From the NCBI RefSeq assembly GCF_004770765.1, contig NZ_RQFK01000028.1, positions 186,001-250,000 on the forward strand: a DNA stretch of 64,000 bases, written 5' to 3'. The DNA is from Leptospira noumeaensis. Its GTDB lineage: Bacteria; Spirochaetota; Leptospiria; Leptospirales; Leptospiraceae. Position 1 is the first letter of the stretch; the number at the start of each line of letters is the position of its first letter. This document shows, in pieces, positions 8,260-17,339 of this stretch. The translations under genes and the position numbers were made by a program. The notes under the pieces are model-generated. The model was not told where the DNA came from, ran no database searches, and saw only the letters and a list, made by a program, of their open reading frames with translations.

Positions 8260-9836
8260 CAAATCCTCCAGGCAAAATCTCGGAATCACCGACAATCCCT
8301 GGAAATAAAAAAGGCAGTGGTCGAAAGTTCGATATCAGTTCTTTATTAGAGGAAGGACCTCTTCCGATTGCCGGGGAAACAAATCATACTTCTAGTTTGG
8401 ATGAAAAACTAAGGAAGGCTTATTTTTGGATTACCAACTTTGCCATCATCAATCCATTTTATGACATTGAATACAATGATAGTCCTCCTTTAAAGTTTAC
8501 ATTAGGAGATTCTAAATCCACAGTCACCCTTCCCACTGCACAAAGTTATTCAAGTTTTGTTTTACTTCCCCTGCTTACCCTTATTGTAAGAGGTAAATGT
8601 TTGTTAGTTGGTGGGCCTGGACGTGGTAAAACCGCATCCGCCATTCTTATGGGTGTGATTGCCGGTTATCCAATCAAAGAAATCAAACGAGCCATCCAAC
8701 ATGGACAACCTCAAATGACAATTACAGATTTACTTGGGAACCCTCTCCCGAGTGATATGATGCAGGCCAAGTCCATGGATGAAATCAAAATCGCTTGGAG
8801 GAAATGGCTTGGAATGCAAATCAAAATCATAGATGAATACAATCGAATTCCCACAAGAACACAATCAGCCCTTCTCACCATTATGGGAGATAACTATGCT
8901 GAAATTTACGATCAAATTTATGAATGCCCCGATGCTGCTTGGTATTTAACAGCCAACGATGATGCGGGAGGTGGAACCTACCAAGTCATCGAAGCCCTTC
9001 GTGACCGGATCGACATTGTGGTGAAGGCTCCTCACTTTAACACACGTTTTATTAAGGATTTAATCCAAAGAGTGGAAGAAGGATACAAACCGGAAACACT
9101 TGTTCCTAAAGAAATTGTTTTTTCTGAAGAAGAAATCAAAACTATCAATTCAGAAATCAGAAATGTGATTTTTCCACCAAAACTTCGTCGTCGGATGGAA
9201 TTTTTTACCTCCCAATTTGAGTTTATGGAATATGCGGGAGAACAATTAGAATACAAAACCAAAGACACCGCCAAACTGAGTACAGTTGACTATTCTATTC
9301 TCAGTTCTGCAGAAACAGGGAAGGACAAAACAAAGGATTTAGGTTCTCAAACCAAAAATGGACTCAGTGTTCGAGCTATTTTTACTTGTATCAATTATGC
9401 AAAAGCCCTCGCTTATTTTCGTGGCCTAAACGAAGTGAGTTTGGATGATCTTAGCCATGTTTTACCCTTTGTCCTTCACGACAAATTGGTTCAAAATTCG
9501 GACTCTCCTTTTTTTGAAGATGCAGAAAACAAAGTCTACCGCAGCGACCGAGTCAGTTGGATTCGAAAACTTTTTAGTTTGTCCTTAAGTGAATATGACA
9601 GGCTTGGACTAGATAAAAATGATGTGATCAAAAATCTTTCAGAAAAGTTCGAAGAAGGTTTAGAAGGACTTTCCGCAAAAGACACCAAACAAAGATTATT
9701 AGAAATAGAAAAAGAAATAGAATCCATGGCAAAACAAAGAAAGTTGTATGGGCATATGTTTGATGATTTATTAAAATTAAAATATCTACACCAAAGGTAT
9801 ACCAATTACCTCAAATGGGCGGAATCAAATGTATGA
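8256..9836 (+). CDS. MoxR-like AAA+ ATPase
   Basis: A 526-residue AAA+ protein. Walker A is GGPGRGKTAS near residues 118-127, Walker B is IKIIDEYNRI near 189-198 and sensor 1 is YLTANDD. An arginine-finger candidate lies in EALRDRIDI, and a helical lid follows. A C-terminal coiled coil (DTKQRLLEIEKEIESMAKQ) is an extension beyond the usual MoxR length of about 330. MoxR ATPases typically work with VWA-domain proteins as chaperones that insert cofactors or remodel complexes; the VWA partner is two genes downstream. ATGA overlaps occur at both ends, showing tight translational coupling. Confidence 0.9.
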   Translation: MTNPPGKISESPTIPGNKKGSGRKFDISSLLEEGPLPIAGETNHTSSLDEKLRKAYFWITNFAIINPFYDIEYNDSPPLKFTLGDSKSTVTLPTAQSYSSFVLLPLLTLIVRGKCLLVGGPGRGKTASAILMGVIAGYPIKEIKRAIQHGQPQMTITDLLGNPLPSDMMQAKSMDEIKIAWRKWLGMQIKIIDEYNRIPTRTQSALLTIMGDNYAEIYDQIYECPDAAWYLTANDDAGGGTYQVIEALRDRIDIVVKAPHFNTRFIKDLIQRVEEGYKPETLVPKEIVFSEEEIKTINSEIRNVIFPPKLRRRMEFFTSQFEFMEYAGEQLEYKTKDTAKLSTVDYSILSSAETGKDKTKDLGSQTKNGLSVRAIFTCINYAKALAYFRGLNEVSLDDLSHVLPFVLHDKLVQNSDSPFFEDAENKVYRSDRVSWIRKLFSLSLSEYDRLGLDKNDVIKNLSEKFEEGLEGLSAKDTKQRLLEIEKEIESMAKQRKLYGHMFDDLLKLKYLHQRYTNYLKWAESNV

Positions 9837-10789
9837 ACCCACCGTTTTGGAAAGAAGTACTCTTACAAAATCGGGAAGTTTGTAACCATCTTGTTCTAAA
9901 AGAAAAAAAAACAAATCCAAGTTTTTCAGATGATATCCTTTCGGAAAACCTAGTTCCTTTTTTCGAAACTATATCTCTTTCGAAGGAAAAAGAAATCACA
10001 GAGGAGACTTCCCTCTCCTTATTCCAAATTTTGGTTACACTTGTTTCCAAAAATTTTTTCAAACAAAATCCCCAAGTGACAGATCTTTTTTTGGAAACAT
10101 TCACTTTATATGATTTTATAAAAAACGAAAACCTAACAGAATGTATTTCTTATTTAGCCAATGTTCTTGTCAAAGTGGAGGAATCAAAAAAAGAAATTTT
10201 TCTAAAAAGAATCCAATCCTTTTCGAAGTTCACATCTGCCGTGGAGGAATGGAAAATCCTTTTAATCATTTTTGCTTGGGCCAGTGGGAAACCAGAATAC
10301 AGAGAAGAGGCCAAAACAAAATTTAAAATTTTACCTTTAACCTTAAAAGAACAAATCCAATCGATCGTGGGAATTGACGAGGAAACATTATCCTATCCTT
10401 TCCCCAAAAGAAAAAGCCCTCCGAAAGAAACCGATCCCATCCATTTTCGAGTCATCCCTGGTTACTCCTTGTTTGGTGGCCCATTCCAAGAAATCCCGGT
10501 CTTAAGTTCGGAATTAAGGACGGGATCCGATCCTTTTGTTGTAACGTCGGGACTCAATCAATTTACCCTATACTTAGATCAATTCGGAACCAATATCATT
10601 TCTAAGGAAAAAATAGCGAATCCAGAAAAAGTAAACACATCCACCATCCAATCTTCGTTTTGGAAACTCATTGTGAGTAAAAAACTAGATCTAAAACAAT
10701 TAGGAACTGTGATTGAATCCGACGCATTCATTCTCTGTACATTACAAAATTCCTATAACCTCTATTTGTTTTATTTGGGAACTACCTAA
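9833..10789 (+). CDS. Unknown protein in the AAA+/VWA operon
   Basis: A protein of about 318 residues, starting at the ATG at 9833 that overlaps the upstream stop. The N-terminal two thirds look all-helical, with Leu- and Lys-rich segments resembling HEAT- or TPR-like packing. The last 110 residues (from FRVIPGYSLFGG onward) look beta-rich. There are no signal peptide, membrane segments or known catalytic motifs. It lies between the ATPase and its VWA partner and abuts the next gene with no gap, so it is probably an adaptor or scaffold of the same machine (inference from context). Confidence 0.65.
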   Translation: MNPPFWKEVLLQNREVCNHLVLKEKKTNPSFSDDILSENLVPFFETISLSKEKEITEETSLSLFQILVTLVSKNFFKQNPQVTDLFLETFTLYDFIKNENLTECISYLANVLVKVEESKKEIFLKRIQSFSKFTSAVEEWKILLIIFAWASGKPEYREEAKTKFKILPLTLKEQIQSIVGIDEETLSYPFPKRKSPPKETDPIHFRVIPGYSLFGGPFQEIPVLSSELRTGSDPFVVTSGLNQFTLYLDQFGTNIISKEKIANPEKVNTSTIQSSFWKLIVSKKLDLKQLGTVIESDAFILCTLQNSYNLYLFYLGTT

Positions 10790-12442
10790 ATGGATTTTGT
10801 TAAAAAATGGGAGGAACGTTGGGACGAGGCACTCAAACTTTGGAGTGATTACGTCAAATTAACACCAGCTAAATTTCTATTTTCTGCATCAGAAGAAAAA
10901 GTGGAGGGCCTCACAGGATCTTTTGCCGCCATTCGTTTGTTAGACCATAGAGTCCTTCTTTCTGTAGAACAAATCCAAAAATACAAATTAGAGAATTACC
11001 CGTTAGAAATTATGGGCCATGAGATTGGTCACCATGTGTATTGCCCAGGAGATTTGGTTGACCAAGCCAAACTCATATACTTAACCGGACTTGCCCTTCC
11101 AAGACTTGGACACCTAACATCTACGATAGTAAATGTTTATGAAGACCTATACATCAATGACCATTTAAAACGTTACCAACATTTGCGAATGGAGGAAGTT
11201 TACCAAAGGATTGGAAAAAACAAAGATCGGTTTTGGAATTTTTATATGCGAACCTATGAATTGTTATGGGCACTTCCCTCTGAAACATTAACCGATGGTA
11301 AGGTAGATGATTTGATCCAATCAGACGCAAGCCTTGTTTGCCGAATGATTCGAAACTTTCCCAATGATTGGCAAAAAGGAATGTTTGATTTTGCAAGTAT
11401 CTGTTTTCCCTATTTTTTTGATGAAAATGGAGTCGGTAGTTCTAACATACAAAATCTATCTACGATCTTAGATACTTTAGATGCGGGTAAAGGAATGACT
11501 CCACCTTCTGGAATTACAGACATAGAAGTAGAATCAGAAATTTTTTCATCGGAAATTGGCTCACTCACAAAAAGGGAATTAGGCCCCGCAGACTTTTCCT
11601 CCATCTGTAAAGCCATGGGGATTGAAGCAGATATTTCGGACATTGTGTACAGATTTTATAAAGACAAAGCTCTTCCACATCTAGTTCCTTTTCCTGAGTT
11701 ACGAACCCCTGGAGCCAAAGAAAAAATCTTAGAAGGAAATGAACTTTGGGATCCAGGTTCTCCTATCGAACAAATCAATTGGATTGAGTCCACCATCCGA
11801 AGTCCCATCGTAGTTCCAGGTTATACCACCGTCGAAGATTTATATGGGGAAGTTGAATCCATGGAAGTGAGAACAAATCCAATCGACTTAGATCTGTTTG
11901 TGGATTGTTCTGGATCTATGCCGAATCCACAAACGAGTTTGTCTTATCTCACACTTGCCGGTGCCATCATTTCATTGTCGGCATTACGAACGGGAAGTTC
12001 GGTTCGTGTGACCTTATGGTCCGGGGAAAAAGAATATGAAACTACAAATGGATTCATTCGTAATGAAAAAGAAATTTTAAAAGTTCTCACGGGATATTTT
12101 GGCGGCGGAACTTGTTTTCCTTTAGATCTCTTAGAGGAAGGTTACAAAGAAAAACCAAAACGCAAAAGGCATATCCTCATCATTTCTGATGATGGAATTG
12201 ACACAATGTTCACGCAAAAATTCCCAAGAGACCCAAGATCCATCGCAAAAAATGCCTTAGAAAAAGCAGAAGGCGGTGGTTCTATGGTTTTGCAACTCTA
12301 CAATCCAAAAGGGAATTCAATCGTAAATGAAATGGGAAAATCCGGTTGGGAACTTTACCCCATATCCAATTGGGAAGATTTAATCCAGTTCAGTAAAGAA
12401 TTTGTACAAAGAAATTATGTTAGAAATCAGATACTACGTTAA
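10790..12442 (+). CDS. VWA-domain protein with N-terminal HExxH metallopeptidase-like region
   Basis: A 550-residue protein. The N-terminal region has MGHEIGHH (His77, Glu78, His81), a zinc-metallopeptidase motif, followed about 45 residues later by NVYEDLYIND, where an acidic third ligand may lie. The C-terminal region (about 368-540) is a von Willebrand A domain with an intact MIDAS start, FVDCSGSM (Asp372-x-Ser-x-Ser), and a later DDG turn (IISDDGID). This layout resembles the DUF2201 group (putative metallopeptidase plus VWA-like domain) that pairs with MoxR ATPases. Protease activity is unproven. The gene starts directly after the preceding stop and overlaps the next gene. Confidence 0.85.
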   Translation: MDFVKKWEERWDEALKLWSDYVKLTPAKFLFSASEEKVEGLTGSFAAIRLLDHRVLLSVEQIQKYKLENYPLEIMGHEIGHHVYCPGDLVDQAKLIYLTGLALPRLGHLTSTIVNVYEDLYINDHLKRYQHLRMEEVYQRIGKNKDRFWNFYMRTYELLWALPSETLTDGKVDDLIQSDASLVCRMIRNFPNDWQKGMFDFASICFPYFFDENGVGSSNIQNLSTILDTLDAGKGMTPPSGITDIEVESEIFSSEIGSLTKRELGPADFSSICKAMGIEADISDIVYRFYKDKALPHLVPFPELRTPGAKEKILEGNELWDPGSPIEQINWIESTIRSPIVVPGYTTVEDLYGEVESMEVRTNPIDLDLFVDCSGSMPNPQTSLSYLTLAGAIISLSALRTGSSVRVTLWSGEKEYETTNGFIRNEKEILKVLTGYFGGGTCFPLDLLEEGYKEKPKRKRHILIISDDGIDTMFTQKFPRDPRSIAKNALEKAEGGGSMVLQLYNPKGNSIVNEMGKSGWELYPISNWEDLIQFSKEFVQRNYVRNQILR

Positions 12443-12980
12443 ACAAATACTTAACTTTCCTACTTTATCTGTGGACTTACAAACTTTGTCTCTAGATGCA
12501 TTGTGGTTTGATGCTTTGTTAACAAAAAGAAAAGAAAACCTCACTCCCATTTTCGAAAAACCAATCGATTCCCTCACAAACATAAACTCAAATTTAAATA
12601 TAAAAGCAACTCACGCCATCCTCGCCTATGTATTGTTTGATCCAGATTCCAAAATTCCTGAAATTGATATAAAAAAATTAAGAACCTATCTTTTGGAAAC
12701 AATTCCTGCACTTTGTGCGCTAGTAAATCCTTATACCGAATGGATGAAAGATGCGGAACGAGCCGAAGAACTAGTTCGAAGTTTATTTCATACTTTAGAT
12801 TTATTACCTGCTAACGAAACAAAATCTTATTTTGAAGATCGATTTCGTTCCATTGATTCTAGAGAAAGGATTCGGATCTTAGAACAAACTAAGATGGCCC
12901 AAGAAAGAGCCAAAGAAATCCTTCGGCAAATGAAACAAAAAGAAGAGGAAGAAGCTGCCTCCAAATACAATCGTGAGTGA
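12417..12980 (+). CDS. Unknown helical protein in the AAA+/VWA operon
   Basis: A protein of about 187 residues if started at the ATG at 12417; an ATG at 12402 is also possible, and both overlap the end of the VWA gene. It appears all-helical and ends in a highly charged helix (RAKEILRQMKQKEEEEAA) that could be a coiled coil. There are no signal peptide, membrane span or recognisable motif. Its stop overlaps the possible GTG start of the next gene by 8 bp. The constant overlaps argue that it belongs functionally with the ATPase and VWA proteins. Confidence 0.65.
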   Translation: MLEIRYYVKQILNFPTLSVDLQTLSLDALWFDALLTKRKENLTPIFEKPIDSLTNINSNLNIKATHAILAYVLFDPDSKIPEIDIKKLRTYLLETIPALCALVNPYTEWMKDAERAEELVRSLFHTLDLLPANETKSYFEDRFRSIDSRERIRILEQTKMAQERAKEILRQMKQKEEEEAASKYNRE

Positions 12981-14433
12981 TTTCAAAAAAAACCGAAACA
13001 CCCCACTTATGACAGAAAGTTGGGAGAGGGAATTGAATCGATTTTTAGAATCACCTCATGCCCCACTTTGGAATGCAAACATAGGTGACCGAATCCAAAA
13101 AGATGATTTTGATTTTGTAGAGGATTTTAAAAAAGTATTTTATGATTCCAAAAAAAACCAAACCTATCTAGGACGAGAAGGTGCTATAGAGTATGTTCGA
13201 AAGAATTTATATCTATCTACTTTTTTCCAAGACCAATTGAAAGGGATAGATTTTGCAGAAAATTTTGACTCCATTCCCTTCACCACAAGAGAAGACCTAC
13301 AATCCAAAATCACAGAAATCATTCCGATTGGGATGGATTTAGAACGAATGGTAATCAATCCCACATCGGGAACCACAGGAAGGCCGATCCTTGCGCCAAA
13401 CCACCCAAGAGCGATTGGTTGTTATGTGCCTCTTATCGAATGGACAGTCGAAAAATATGGAGTGATTCCTATCCACAATCCAAAATCTACATTTGCCATT
13501 CAACTCTGTTACCAAGAAAATACAATTGTCTATGCAACAACTCATAGTTTGGCGGGTGGTGCCAAGTTTGCAAAAATCAATCTTCACCCCAACTCTTGGA
13601 AAAACCAAGATGAGATAGAAAAATTTATAAAAGAATCCTCTCCACAGATTCTAACGGGAGATCCATACGCTTTGGAAGCGGCAATGAAAATGGGATTGGA
13701 TTACAGGCCAGAGGCCATCCATTCCACAGCTTTGGAGTTAACAACAAGTTTACGAGAAAAACTAAGGGAACACTTTCACTGCCCTGTGATCAATTCCTAT
13801 TCTTTAAATGAAACTGGCCCCATTGCTTATGCCTGTAAAACAAATCCTGAATGGATGCATATCTTACCGCATGACCTTTATGTCGAAATCATTGCAGATG
13901 AATCAGGTGAAGTTTTGCCATCTGGTAATATAGGAGAAATTGTTGTGACTGGAGGAAGAAATCCTTACCTTCCCTTACTCCGCTACAAAACAGGAGACAG
14001 AGGAGAATTACATTTCGATCGTTGTAGTTGTGGTGATTTTTTCCCTCGCCTGCGATTGTTATCTGGCAGAAAACCGGTGTATTTCTTTAAAGCAAATGGG
14101 GAAACTGTAAACCCAATCGACGTGGCAAGAATCCTCCGCAGAAATCCACATATTTATCAATTCCAAATGGAACAATATACAAAAGAGAATTTTATTTGTC
14201 GAGTTTCTGCTTCGAATGAATTTTTAGATTTACTAGAGGTGAGTGAAAGTCCAAAAACAAATTCGAACCTAAAATCACCAAGTAACCCTTTACAAATCGA
14301 ACTAAAAAGAGAATTGGAAAACCTTTTAGGAATTGGTTCTCATGTAAAATTTGACACCAACTTTCCGTTAGATGGCAAAAAACAAACCGCATTTATCAAT
14401 TCTTATTTAGACACTCTGGAAAAAACAAAATGA
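12973..14433 (+). CDS. PaaK-like adenylate-forming enzyme (phenylacetate-CoA ligase family)
   Basis: A 486-residue adenylate-forming enzyme. The P-loop is NPTSGTTGRPI (near residue 128), a later motif is YSLNETGPIAY, and RYKTGDRGEL with LSGRK completes the ATP site. A C-terminal AMP-binding-like lobe (ETVNPIDVARILR) resembles PaaK/CapK proteins. Family members activate a carboxylic acid as an acyl-adenylate, often for CoA transfer; the substrate here cannot be read. The start may be GTG at 12973 or ATG at 13009; neither has a clear ribosome site. Its last base pairs overlap nadR (ATGA). No phenylacetate pathway genes are nearby. Confidence 0.8.
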   Translation: MSDFKKNRNTPLMTESWERELNRFLESPHAPLWNANIGDRIQKDDFDFVEDFKKVFYDSKKNQTYLGREGAIEYVRKNLYLSTFFQDQLKGIDFAENFDSIPFTTREDLQSKITEIIPIGMDLERMVINPTSGTTGRPILAPNHPRAIGCYVPLIEWTVEKYGVIPIHNPKSTFAIQLCYQENTIVYATTHSLAGGAKFAKINLHPNSWKNQDEIEKFIKESSPQILTGDPYALEAAMKMGLDYRPEAIHSTALELTTSLREKLREHFHCPVINSYSLNETGPIAYACKTNPEWMHILPHDLYVEIIADESGEVLPSGNIGEIVVTGGRNPYLPLLRYKTGDRGELHFDRCSCGDFFPRLRLLSGRKPVYFFKANGETVNPIDVARILRRNPHIYQFQMEQYTKENFICRVSASNEFLDLLEVSESPKTNSNLKSPSNPLQIELKRELENLLGIGSHVKFDTNFPLDGKKQTAFINSYLDTLEKTK

Positions 14434-15458
14434 CCCATGGCCTAGTTCTTGGAAAATTTTATCCTCCTCACAAAGGACATATCCATCTCATTTCAGAGGC
14501 AAAAAAAAACTGCGACGAACTCACTGTCCTGATATGTTCCTTACAACGAGAACAAATTCCTGGCGAATTACGTTTCAAATGGATGTTGTCTTTATTTCCC
14601 GATCCGAAAATTCGAATTGTTTGGGTTCAGGATGAAAATCCGCAATACCCAGAAGAAGATCCCGATTTTTGGAATCTTTGGCGAAAGACGATTGAGACTC
14701 ACACGAAAAAGAAAGTGGATATTCTTTTTACCTCTGAAGATTATGGTGAGCCACTTTCAAAAGTTCTTGGGTGTAAACATATACTGATTGACTTAAATCG
14801 AAACGAAGTACCCGTCTCTGCCACAAAAATCAGAGAGGCTCCTTTAACCCATTGGGACTGGATTCCAGAGCTCATTAGACCTTATTTTGTAAAACGAATC
14901 GTTCTTACTGGAAGTGAATCCGTTGGGAAAACCAGTTTGGCCGAAATTCTTGCAAAAGAATTCCAAACCAATTGGATTCCTGAATTTGCTCGAGAGTATT
15001 TGGAATCAAAAGTTGGCCCAATGGACGAATCGGATTTTTTGCCCATTGCCAAAGGACATCTTTTGTCAGAAGTAGAAGCGGCAAAAACTTCCAATGGAAT
15101 TTTATTTTTAGATACAGATCTACTCACAACCAAAGTTTACTTAGAAAGATATTATGAGTCAGAAATCCCTTGGCTCACAGAACGGGCATTAGGTTTAAAA
15201 TACGATGCCTCTTTTTTTCTAGACATTGATATTCCTTGGATAGAAGACAAATTACGAGATTTAGGTGAAGAACGAGAATCCATGCGAACTCGGTTTTTAC
15301 AAGCAATGGAAGATGCCAATAGGAGTTTTCATTGGATACGAGGAGATTATCAGACAAGAAAACAAGAGGCAATCAAAATCGTAAACCAGTTGAAAACAGA
15401 ACCTATGAACCGAGAATCATTCACTTTAGAGCAGCGACGTTTACGTAGTTTTGAATGA
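14430..15458 (+). CDS. nadR: NadR-type NMN adenylyltransferase / nicotinamide riboside kinase
   Basis: A 342-residue bifunctional NAD-salvage enzyme. The N-terminal nucleotidyltransferase has GKFYPPHKGH (residues 8-17) and VSATKIRE, and joins NMN or a related nucleotide to AMP. The C-terminal kinase has a P-loop GSESVGKTS near residue 161 and phosphorylates nicotinamide riboside. The N-terminal DNA-binding domain of enterobacterial NadR is absent, so it is probably an enzyme and not a repressor. It is the last gene of the operon beginning at 7678, and its 3' end overlaps the convergent gene at 15421 by 38 bp. Confidence 0.88.
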   Translation: MTHGLVLGKFYPPHKGHIHLISEAKKNCDELTVLICSLQREQIPGELRFKWMLSLFPDPKIRIVWVQDENPQYPEEDPDFWNLWRKTIETHTKKKVDILFTSEDYGEPLSKVLGCKHILIDLNRNEVPVSATKIREAPLTHWDWIPELIRPYFVKRIVLTGSESVGKTSLAEILAKEFQTNWIPEFAREYLESKVGPMDESDFLPIAKGHLLSEVEAAKTSNGILFLDTDLLTTKVYLERYYESEIPWLTERALGLKYDASFFLDIDIPWIEDKLRDLGEERESMRTRFLQAMEDANRSFHWIRGDYQTRKQEAIKIVNQLKTEPMNRESFTLEQRRLRSFE

Positions 15459-16272
15459 CTTCATTTGGGAGAATCTTATCATTCACTAAATTTTTCATTT
15501 CATAAAGTGTAGTTCCCGTAGATCGGTTATCAGTATTTACGGGGCCAAAATGGTTCCGAATGGCAGATCCCAAAACAAAACGAATTTCCGTACTAAATCT
15601 AGAAAACCCTTGGTTGTTCTCTTCGGTTCCATGTAAATGATGAGAGGAAAATAAAAAGTAGTCTCCCAAATCTCCGGAAACAGAAAATTGTTTTGAATCT
15701 TTTGGCACATGGTTTGGTTTAGGAAATATTTTTTCCACCAAACGAGAATGAGTAGTGGCTTGGAACCCACCCGTTTCCAACCAATGTTTGTAATCAAACA
15801 AATGGGAATTATTGGGAATGGGATTTTGAAAGTATGACGGATACAAAGTAAACCCAGCCCCTGGTTTCACAAGTGTGATGGGAATCCAAATATTGATTTG
15901 GTTTTCGGGGTTGGCATACCAAGAATCTCTATGGATATAAAGAACAGATTCGGATCCTGGTTTATTGTGAAATCCATTCGGAATACAACGAAGACGAAAT
16001 AAATCTACATAAACATCCGAAGGATCCATCCCTAAGGATTCAAAAAGTGGGAATAGAAATTTTTTTAACGAAATATTTTCATAAATCCGAGTCCGAATCT
16101 TTTCCATCCTGGCTGCCAAATCCAAATAAGGAATGGATGAACTAACAAAAACAGGATCTCCTTCGGAGAATTCTTCGTAAATGTAATCTTTGATTGTTTT
16201 TAGAAATGGAAAAGAAGGTTCTCTGAATGAACCAGAAAAAGTTTCGCCGACGAACAAACGTTCAAGTAACAT
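15421..16272 (-). CDS. Fe(II)/2-oxoglutarate dioxygenase-like protein
   Basis: A 283-residue protein with the arrangement of a phytanoyl-CoA-hydroxylase-type double-stranded beta helix. The iron facial triad is likely His114 and Asp116 in YIHRDSWY plus a His in SSHHLHGTEE near 211-214, with Arg231 (STEIRFV) as the 2-oxoglutarate anchor. NIWIPITLVKPGAGFTLYP is a typical core strand pair. It should hydroxylate a small molecule in the cytoplasm; the substrate is unknown. It forms a minus-strand trio with a small protein and an ICMT-like methyltransferase and overlaps the small protein's gene by 11 bp. Confidence 0.65.
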   Translation of the reverse strand: MLLERLFVGETFSGSFREPSFPFLKTIKDYIYEEFSEGDPVFVSSSIPYLDLAARMEKIRTRIYENISLKKFLFPLFESLGMDPSDVYVDLFRLRCIPNGFHNKPGSESVLYIHRDSWYANPENQINIWIPITLVKPGAGFTLYPSYFQNPIPNNSHLFDYKHWLETGGFQATTHSRLVEKIFPKPNHVPKDSKQFSVSGDLGDYFLFSSHHLHGTEENNQGFSRFSTEIRFVLGSAIRNHFGPVNTDNRSTGTTLYEMKNLVNDKILPNEVIQNYVNVAALK

Positions 16273-16525
16273 TTTCCTTGGACTGTTTACTAATTTCGTT
16301 TTTAAGTTCGATGATACTCATATATAAGTTTGCAAAAGTGGTGAGTTGGTTCATTGCATCTTGCAAACCCGCTTTAAACAAAAGTCCGTTGTCCATATGT
16401 TCCCGAAAGATGGTGAGCGGATTTTCCGCCTCCATACTTTCTACGGTTTTTTGGTAAGATTCCATAAGTTCCCTTTTATCTAAAAGAGACTCTGGAATTT
16501 TCCAACCATTGGACAACCGACTCAT
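16262..16525 (-). CDS. Small helical protein of unknown function
   Basis: An 87-residue, all-helical, acidic protein without signal peptide or membrane span. It has several Met and Leu heptad-like positions (MNQLTTFANLYMSIIELKNE). I do not recognise a family. It overlaps the downstream dioxygenase-like gene by 11 bp and follows the methyltransferase gene after 5 bp, so the three are almost certainly one transcript. The compact helical form would suit an accessory subunit, but that is a guess. Confidence 0.6.
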   Translation of the reverse strand: MSRLSNGWKIPESLLDKRELMESYQKTVESMEAENPLTIFREHMDNGLLFKAGLQDAMNQLTTFANLYMSIIELKNEISKQSKENVT

Positions 16526-16530
16526 AAAAA

Positions 16531-17292
16531 CTATCTACCTTCGACTTCCAGAAGTTTGGTGGTTTTTACAATGAGACGTGTGACAACATAAAAAATAAAT
16601 CCAAATCCAAAAAACCATGTATGGAATGGTTTCCAAATTCCAGTGATGTCTACCGCACGAAGTGCCGGTTCTTGGAAATAAACTTGGATCAAATCAAAAA
16701 CTGTAAATACTACAATGATTCCAAACAAACTTGGGTATTCTCGTTTCCAAATGTTGCGGAAAGAAAAATCTAAATTTGGTTTTTTATAACCAGACAAACG
16801 AGGGATAAAAGCCGGAGTTTTGTCCGCCCATTCCAAATATCCTTTTGCAAATTTACCACGAAGGAAGTATTCTTCCGCAAAGATGATTCGTTCGTAATAC
16901 AAATAAAAAAACATAATGTATACAAGTGCAAAAGCAAAATCCCGAAGGATAAACACAGGACCTAGATACATCAGAAAATTCCCTACATATAAAGGATGTC
17001 TGACTAACGAATAAATTCCGGATTGGTTCACCACATCAGCAACTTGTTGTTTTGTGTTCCTACCAGAGGTATTTTTAGGAGTGTATCCGATCGTAAAACA
17101 TCTAACAAAAAGCCCTGCAAAACTGACTAAAAATGCACCAGATAACCAATACAAATTGGACTCGTACTGTCCTTGGAAATAAGGGACATACGGTAGATAC
17201 AGTAAGGAAAGAAACAAAATGACTCCTGGGATGTAGGAGCGCCATCGGAAGAGAAAATTGCCTTGTTGGTTGAGTTCTTCTATAAGTGCCAT
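16531..17292 (-). CDS. Isoprenylcysteine/phospholipid methyltransferase-like membrane protein
   Basis: A 253-residue integral membrane protein with about five to six hydrophobic segments. SLVRHPLYVGNFLMYLG (RHP at 98-100) and the downstream acidic EEYFLRGKF...YLEW segment form the S-adenosylmethionine site of the ICMT/PEMT superfamily. Bacterial members methylate small lipids or other membrane substrates; prenylated cysteine is unlikely as substrate in a spirochaete. It is the first gene of a minus-strand trio and is divergent from the acyltransferase gene with a 47-bp shared promoter region. Confidence 0.8.
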   Translation of the reverse strand: MALIEELNQQGNFLFRWRSYIPGVILFLSLLYLPYVPYFQGQYESNLYWLSGAFLVSFAGLFVRCFTIGYTPKNTSGRNTKQQVADVVNQSGIYSLVRHPLYVGNFLMYLGPVFILRDFAFALVYIMFFYLYYERIIFAEEYFLRGKFAKGYLEWADKTPAFIPRLSGYKKPNLDFSFRNIWKREYPSLFGIIVVFTVFDLIQVYFQEPALRAVDITGIWKPFHTWFFGFGFIFYVVTRLIVKTTKLLEVEGR

Positions 17293-17339
17293 GTGAATTC
17301 GTACTTGCTTCCTTTGATTAAGCTGCTAGCATTCGTCTT

